From positions 1 to 10,277 of the forward strand of contig JACQRY010000173.1 in the NCBI GenBank assembly GCA_016206275.1: a DNA stretch of 10,277 nucleotides, read 5' to 3'. Positions within the stretch are counted from its first letter, which is position 1; every line of letters starts with the position of its first letter. A program made the position numbers and the translations under genes. The notes beneath the pieces are model-generated. The model had not been told where the DNA came from. It saw nothing but the letters and a program-made list of their open reading frames with translations, and did no database searches. Below are positions 6,477 to 10,277 of this stretch, one piece after another. This stretch comes from Nitrososphaerota archaeon. Its GTDB lineage: Archaea; Thermoproteota; Nitrososphaeria; Nitrososphaerales; JACQRY01.

Positions 6477-6935
6477 GTGAGCAGCTTCTACCCGCCGGCG
6501 CGAACACCAAATTCAAGAGTCCAGTACGTTAGAATAGACGCCGACAAGTGTATTGGTTGTGAATCATGCACCGACGCCTGCAAGGAGCATAGAGGGCACC
6601 GGGGAGTCAGCGTCATCTTCATAGACAAAGTGTCAAGATACGGACACGCCGGCTTAACATGCTTCCAATGTCCAGACGCGCCCTGCTTGAAGACATGCCC
6701 TGTTGAAGCTATAAAAAGATCTCCGCGTGGAATTGTTATGCAGCCTGATCCAGCCTACTGTATATCCTGCGGATTATGCGAAGTGGGTTGTCCTTACGGG
6801 GTAATGGTTCTAGATGGTTTGAAGAGCTGGGCGGTGAAATGTGATACTTGTCTTTACAGAAGAACTAGCGGTTCTAAGCCCCTGTGCATATCAGTCTGCC
6901 CTGTCAATGCTATAACCTTGGAGACACTGGCGTAA
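6477..6935 (+). CDS. Four-cluster [4Fe-4S] electron-transfer protein, AorA/DmsB-like
   Basis: From the GTG at 6477 this encodes 152 residues with sixteen cysteines in four groups: Cys25-28-31-35 (CIGCESCTDAC), Cys62-65-70-74 (CFQCPDAPCLKTCP), Cys95-98-101-105 (CISCGLCEVGCP) and Cys122-125-137-141. This is the DmsB/NrfC/HybA pattern and matches in size and cluster number AorA, the electron-transfer subunit of the aldehyde oxidoreductase of Aromatoleum. Divergence from the AOR gene supports the same partnership here. There is no signal peptide or membrane segment, so it is cytoplasmic. The frame stays open upstream to a TTG at 6366, but those residues look non-homologous and include the AOR promoter. 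The stop codon abuts that of the convergent cytochrome gene. It could instead serve the molybdopterin enzyme at 8762. Confidence 0.88.
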   Translation: MSSFYPPARTPNSRVQYVRIDADKCIGCESCTDACKEHRGHRGVSVIFIDKVSRYGHAGLTCFQCPDAPCLKTCPVEAIKRSPRGIVMQPDPAYCISCGLCEVGCPYGVMVLDGLKSWAVKCDTCLYRRTSGSKPLCISVCPVNAITLETLA

Positions 6936-7832
6936 TTATGGAGCAGTCTTCGGGCTTACCGGTACCTTTCTGGCCCAGTTCCTTCTTCTACACTTTGGGC
7001 ATAGATCGTAGAGGGCCGGATCTATTTCAGTCAAAGTCTTCTTGACATCGTCAACCTGCTGTCGCGTGGCAAACTCTTTGCCGCATTTCACGCATTTGGC
7101 CATGTCCACTGTTTCCAAGCCCACTTTGTAGTAGGCTGCTAGTGGAGCGAGAAACCTAACCAATACATGGAAGAACTTGGTCAAGGGAAAAGTAGCTACG
7201 ACAAAGTAGACGATCAACAAGTGCATGGCATAGAAGACGCTTCTAGCTGCCTCTGTGCTGGGACCAGCGTAAAGACTGGGCATATATTCAAGTTGGAAGG
7301 CCAGCGCGCCCGAAGCTGAAATAGCGAAGATGGCGAAGAGAGGCACCCAATGGTAGTAGCCTTTGGGTCCACGGGCATCGCCGAGCTGCAGGTGTCTAAT
7401 TGTAGATACGGTGGCGCCCACGGCAAGTGAAGCAAAGAACAGATAGTGCGTTGCAACTCTCAGATCTGGTTGAGCCCAAGGGAACAATTGTTCCTCCGTG
7501 GTGGCCAAAAGTATCCTTGGAAGACCGTGAAATACAAGTAGGCCGGCTCCCCCAAAAAAGATCAGATAGTGTTTATACCATCTTATCATCCCTCTTCTCG
7601 CAATAAACCTCTGAAGGACAATCTCGTTCCATATCGAAGAGAAGGTCCTAATGATCGTTGACAACGAGAGACTTCCGAAGAAGCTCAAAAGAATATGTGG
7701 AATTACAGTTCTGCTGGATGGCCGCATAAGAAGACGGCCTATTCGGTATGATAATGCACCTACCAAGAACACGAGAGCGATAGGCCTGACTATTTCAACC
7801 AAGTCGCTCACCATATCGATCTCCACATCCAT
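6936..7832 (-). CDS. NarI-like cytochrome b with C-terminal zinc-ribbon-like domain
   Basis: A 298-residue membrane protein. Hydrophobic segments lie near residues 14-35, 44-62, 84-105, 126-145, 162-182 and 201-222. Candidate haem ligands are His88 and His102 in one segment (WYKHYLIFFGGAGLLVFHG) and His204 and His222 in the last (MHLLIVYF...TKFFHVL). The 18-residue spacing of the last pair equals that of the NarI ligands, and the HLL...PLTKFFH signature is shared with NarI, DsrM and HdrE proteins that pass electrons to or from quinone-like carriers. After about residue 240 a soluble tail carries CVKC (247-250) and CPKC (278-281), a zinc-ribbon-like or rubredoxin-like knuckle pair not usual in NarI. 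The likely role is membrane electron exchange for the neighbouring redox enzymes. ATG 7832 is the first start; Met7 is possible. Confidence 0.82.
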   Translation of the reverse strand: MDVEIDMVSDLVEIVRPIALVFLVGALSYRIGRLLMRPSSRTVIPHILLSFFGSLSLSTIIRTFSSIWNEIVLQRFIARRGMIRWYKHYLIFFGGAGLLVFHGLPRILLATTEEQLFPWAQPDLRVATHYLFFASLAVGATVSTIRHLQLGDARGPKGYYHWVPLFAIFAISASGALAFQLEYMPSLYAGPSTEAARSVFYAMHLLIVYFVVATFPLTKFFHVLVRFLAPLAAYYKVGLETVDMAKCVKCGKEFATRQQVDDVKKTLTEIDPALYDLCPKCRRRNWARKVPVSPKTAP

Positions 7833-7850
7833 GCATTCTAGCTCAGTTTA

Positions 7851-7862
7851 GTATTTCAATAC
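7851..7862. promoter_or_regulatory. Small dyad upstream of the cytochrome gene
   Basis: GTATT-TC-AATAC is a perfect 5-bp inverted repeat centred about 24 bp before the cytochrome ATG, overlapping the place expected for its TATA box (GAAATACTA on the minus strand). It may be the promoter element or an operator; it is short enough to arise by chance. Confidence 0.22.
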
Positions 7863-7879
7863 AGCTTTATTGACAATTC

Positions 7880-8150
7880 CTAAAGACGATGTTCCCCTTT
7901 CCTCATCAGAAGCATTTCTAGACTGGTTACATAGATGTGCCCCCCAAAGCTATCCGAAGACCTCCAATAGGTCGTCTCATCCCCGGTCTTGCCCACCTCT
8001 TTAACAACCAAGCTCGTGTCCAGCAGGGCCAACAAGTCCCCGGTGCTTTTCTTCCAACCCCCAGAACAGGAAGCAGGCTGGAACATTGTTACCCTTTTTC
8101 CTCTCCGACAGTAGGTCAATGAATTCTGAGACGCCGTTGTGAAGAGTCAT
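7880..8150 (-). pseudogene. Frameshifted small gene, possibly winged-helix-like
   Basis: From ATG 8150 (preceded by GAGGAG about 11 nt upstream) one frame reads MTLHNGVSEFIDLLSERKKG and continues to GLEEKHR before ending at 8001. The next frame then carries a good-looking protein end: LLALLDTSLVVKEVGK, a charged turn, TTYWRSSDSFGGHIY and VTSLEMLLMRKGE, stopping at 7880. The switch falls in a GGGG run (plus-strand 8038-8041); removing one G joins the halves into roughly 90 residues. The second half suggests a helix and wing of a DNA-binding fold, somewhat like the remnant at 1296-1496 (both have LLA.LD.SLV). It is either a pseudogene or an assembly error in a homopolymer. It fills most of the gap 7833-8193. 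Confidence 0.4.
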
Positions 8151-8193
8151 AATAGCTAAAATCTCCTCTTGGGCGTGTTTTGGAGGAAGGATA

Positions 8194-8664
8194 CTACCGC
8201 TGGACCAGTGACGCGCTTCGATTGATCGTCTTCAGAGTCCAGTCTGGAACCTTGATCCTGAGCTTCCGATCCAAATGATCGTATGGTTTGATGTCTAGGA
8301 TTGGGCTCCCGTCGAAAGCGTCCAAGCCTCTGACAGTGAGAATGTTATCTTCCCTTCGAAGAAGATCGACAACCGCTAGCCCAATAGGATTAGGCCTCCC
8401 ATAGCTGCGTGTAGCAAAGATGCCTACTAGTGGACCTTCTTGACCTCGTTTTGCACGCATCTTCAAACCATGTTTCCTTCCATGTCTAAGCTCGTGGAAC
8501 CAGAAGATGACGAATAGATGTGAATACTCATCTATTCCGTCAAGCGCATCTTCATACTTCTTGTCGACGACCAGCTCAGACACTATCTCATGTCTCTCTA
8601 CGCGAGGACCCTCTCTCTTCCATTCAGTCCTAACAAATCCGATGGAGATGACCTGAAAAGACAT
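8194..8664 (-). CDS. trmO: TrmO-like tRNA (t6A37) N6-methyltransferase, copy 2
   Basis: A 156-residue paralogue of the protein at 2387, in inverted orientation. It has the same family motifs (IGFVRTEWKREGP, ATRSYGRPNPIGLAVVDLL, GLDAFDGSPILDIKPY) and 16 substitutions in the first 144 residues, mostly outside the motifs (such as S21R, R23E, H70R). After PDWTL the tail differs completely from copy 1, although the DNA there still looks related with small gaps (AGACGA occurs in both, in different frames), so an indel seems to have shifted the reading frame of one copy. The upstream 50 bp including the presumed promoter is shared with copy 1. It is transcribed divergently from the molybdopterin enzyme gene. 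Both copies look intact in the conserved core and may both work. Confidence 0.9.
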   Translation of the reverse strand: MSFQVISIGFVRTEWKREGPRVERHEIVSELVVDKKYEDALDGIDEYSHLFVIFWFHELRHGRKHGLKMRAKRGQEGPLVGIFATRSYGRPNPIGLAVVDLLRREDNILTVRGLDAFDGSPILDIKPYDHLDRKLRIKVPDWTLKTINRSASLVQR

Positions 8665-8706
8665 TAGACCAAGATAGTTTTCTTCTTACCCTAAAACGCT
8701 TTCACA
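8665..8706 (-). promoter_or_regulatory. Promoter of trmO copy 2
   Basis: On the minus strand TGTGAAAGCGTTTTAGGG lies about 30 bp before the ATG at 8664, corresponding to the element before copy 1. The downstream leader (AAGAAGAAAACTAT, GTCTA) is also similar, with short gaps. Confidence 0.45.
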
Positions 8707-8720
8707 CCGATATGATTGGA

Positions 8721-8735
8721 ATTCATATAAAGATG
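8721..8735 (+). promoter_or_regulatory. TATA box of the molybdopterin oxidoreductase gene
   Basis: ATTCATATAAAGATG contains the best TATA match in the window (ATATAAAG, 8725-8732). Transcription would be expected to begin about 25 bp downstream, near 8753-8757, leaving a leader of only a few bases before the TTG at 8762. Confidence 0.6.
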
Positions 8736-8761
8736 GTGTGCCGCATAAGGATGACTAAGTT

Positions 8762-10277
8762 TTGCAGAAAGCAACCCAAATCGAAGAGCAGGCCGAGGAA
8801 TGGATTCCCTCCGTATGTGATATGTGCTATAACGCCTGCACCATAAGAGTGAAGAAAGTTAATGGAAGGGTTATGAAGATTGAGGGACTTCCTGGGGCAC
8901 CTCCCAACTTCGGAGTAATATGCGCCAAGGGAAACGCAGCCATCATGAACCTTTACAACCCCCACCGAATAGCCAGACCCTTGATAAGAACCAACCCTGA
9001 GAAGGGCCTAAACATAGACCCTAAATGGAAGGAAACATCTTGGGAAGAAGCCCTCAATATAGTAGCCGAAAGACTCAGGAAGACCCGTGAAGACGACCCG
9101 AGGAAACTTGTTGCAGCCACCTTCGATGGACAATCCTTCGTCATCCTCAGAGCATTTCTCTCAGCCTTCGGAAGCCCCAACTTCACCGTAGGGCCAGCAG
9201 GATACTTCTGCGGCAACGGTGTTCACCCCGTAGCCTACACCCTCACCGGCTCCATAGATGTCCATCCAAACCTCAAGTACTGCAACTACTGCATCTTGTT
9301 CGGAAACCAGTTCGGCTTCGTCACAAACCATGGAGCCATGCCCCTATCCCTAGAAATGGCTGACGCCAGAGCCAGAGGCCTCAAGCTGGTAGTAGTGGAC
9401 CCCGTGCTATCCAACGCCGCAGGAAGGGCGGACCAGTGGATACCCATCAGGCCTGGAACTGACGGAGCATTAGCCCTCTCCATGATTCACGTATTGGTCA
9501 ACGAGCTGGGCATCTTCGACCAAGAATTCCTGAAAAAATATACCAACGGACCGTATCTAGTAGGCGAAGACGAATACTATGTCAGAGATGAAACCGGGAA
9601 GCCCATGGTATGGGATCCCGCCGCAGAGAAGGCTAAGCCCTATGACTCCGAAGACCTTCAAGACTACGCCCTTCAGGGATGCTACAGAGTTGAAGACAAA
9701 GAGTGCAAGACCTCCTTCCAAATATTCAAGGAGCATGTAGCGAAATATGCTCCGGAGGCGGTTCAAGGCCTCACCGATGTTCCTGCCCCCACTATCCGAA
9801 AAGTCGCAAAAGAGCTTGGAGAGGCCGCTCAGATAGGTAAGACCATCGTAATCGAAGGGAAGGAGCTCCCCCACCGCCCCGTTGCAGTTACATGGTACAG
9901 AGGCCCAGTAGCCCACAGGCATGCGATGCATACCGGTCTAGCCATAGGGCTACTGAACGTTATCGTGGGCGCGGTTGATGTGCCCGGAGGGCTTCTGAAC
10001 GTTAACGGGGCAGGACCCTTCGGCTTCCCCAAGGAAGGTCCAGACGGCATCCTTGTTCCAGGGAACAGGTTCTCCCACATGAGGTCTCCGCACCCCTATC
10101 AGAAGCCTCGTAGACCGGATACCCTTGAGCTGGTGGAGCTGTTTCCCGTAGCTGTGTACGCTAGGGCGATGCTCTGGCTTGGGGTATTGGAGCCGGATCG
10201 ATTCAAGATCCCCTATAAGCCCGAAGTATTGATCCAGTGCAGAACCAACCTAGTAGCCAACACCGCTAATCCTGAGC
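8762..10277 (+). CDS. Molybdopterin oxidoreductase, catalytic subunit (3' partial)
   Basis: The frame is open from TTG 8762 to the window end, giving 505 codons of a complex iron-sulfur molybdoenzyme (DMSO reductase superfamily; usual length about 700-900). Cys19, Cys22, Cys26 and Cys54 (CDMCYNAC ... CAKG) should bind the N-terminal [4Fe-4S] cluster. WKETSWEEALNIVAERL (89-105), VVDP (211-214) and IRPGTDGALALSMIHVL (229-245) are family motifs for cofactor binding. Cys150, in GPAGYFCGNGVHP, is the likely Mo/W ligand; no in-frame TGA suggests selenocysteine. No twin-arginine signal precedes the cluster, so the enzyme is probably cytoplasmic. TTG is the only start: an in-frame stop lies two codons upstream, and a partial ribosome site (AAGGA, 8747-8751) is 10 bp away. 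Reaction not assignable; formate, sulfur-compound and other specificities are open. Confidence 0.9.
   Translation, partial: MQKATQIEEQAEEWIPSVCDMCYNACTIRVKKVNGRVMKIEGLPGAPPNFGVICAKGNAAIMNLYNPHRIARPLIRTNPEKGLNIDPKWKETSWEEALNIVAERLRKTREDDPRKLVAATFDGQSFVILRAFLSAFGSPNFTVGPAGYFCGNGVHPVAYTLTGSIDVHPNLKYCNYCILFGNQFGFVTNHGAMPLSLEMADARARGLKLVVVDPVLSNAAGRADQWIPIRPGTDGALALSMIHVLVNELGIFDQEFLKKYTNGPYLVGEDEYYVRDETGKPMVWDPAAEKAKPYDSEDLQDYALQGCYRVEDKECKTSFQIFKEHVAKYAPEAVQGLTDVPAPTIRKVAKELGEAAQIGKTIVIEGKELPHRPVAVTWYRGPVAHRHAMHTGLAIGLLNVIVGAVDVPGGLLNVNGAGPFGFPKEGPDGILVPGNRFSHMRSPHPYQKPRRPDTLELVELFPVAVYARAMLWLGVLEPDRFKIPYKPEVLIQCRTNLVANTANPE

Noticed and set aside
7937..8122. A plus-strand 61-codon open frame opposite the frameshifted gene
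   Set aside because: The sequence is Pro/Arg-rich without pattern and opposes the more protein-like minus-strand reading.
9557..10080. Minus-strand open frames inside the molybdopterin oxidoreductase
   Set aside because: They are antisense to an uninterrupted coding frame with conserved family motifs.
1..10277. CRISPR arrays, tRNA or rRNA genes, insertion sequences
   Set aside because: No regular spaced repeats, cloverleaf-like segments, ribosomal RNA stretches or transposase-like frames were found; the only long repeats are the paralogous gene pairs.

Overview
The window looks like part of an archaeal chromosome, probably from an uncultivated anaerobe. This rests on the protein families (a tungsten-type aldehyde ferredoxin oxidoreductase, TrmO-type proteins, winged-helix fragments), on T-rich 3' ends, and on several genes with a TATA-like element about 25-33 bp before the start codon and no convincing ribosome binding site, which suggests leaderless mRNAs. 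A TACK-lineage archaeon such as a Bathyarchaeia member is my guess; nothing in the sequence fixes it.

Left part (1-4388). Two paralogous solute-binding proteins of the Fe3+/AfuA type lie in tandem. The first lacks its 5' end because the window begins inside it. The second is complete and is built as a membrane anchor, a long coiled-coil stalk and a binding domain. Between them are a minus-strand remnant of a winged-helix gene, a DUF488 gene, a 51-residue gene and a trmO-like tRNA methyltransferase gene. No permease or ATPase gene is visible.

Middle part (4525-7832). This is a redox block. A divergent aldehyde ferredoxin oxidoreductase (minus strand) and a protein with four [4Fe-4S] clusters (plus strand) are transcribed apart from a shared 119-bp control region. 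The iron-sulfur gene ends exactly against a convergent gene for a NarI-like cytochrome b that carries a C-terminal zinc-ribbon-like domain. A reasonable model is that electrons from the tungsten enzyme pass through the AorA-like iron-sulfur protein, and perhaps on to the membrane cytochrome.

Right part (7833-10277). This holds a small minus-strand reading frame apparently broken by one extra G, a second trmO-like gene in inverted orientation to the first, and, divergent from it, the first 505 codons of a molybdopterin oxidoreductase with an N-terminal [4Fe-4S] motif and no Tat signal. It begins behind the clearest TATA box in the window.

The most interesting features are the redox block with its unusual cytochrome/zinc-ribbon fusion and divergent AOR, the stalked solute-binding proteins, the inverted trmO pair whose C-termini appear to differ by a frameshift, and two winged-helix-like gene remnants. 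No tRNA, rRNA, CRISPR array or insertion sequence was seen.
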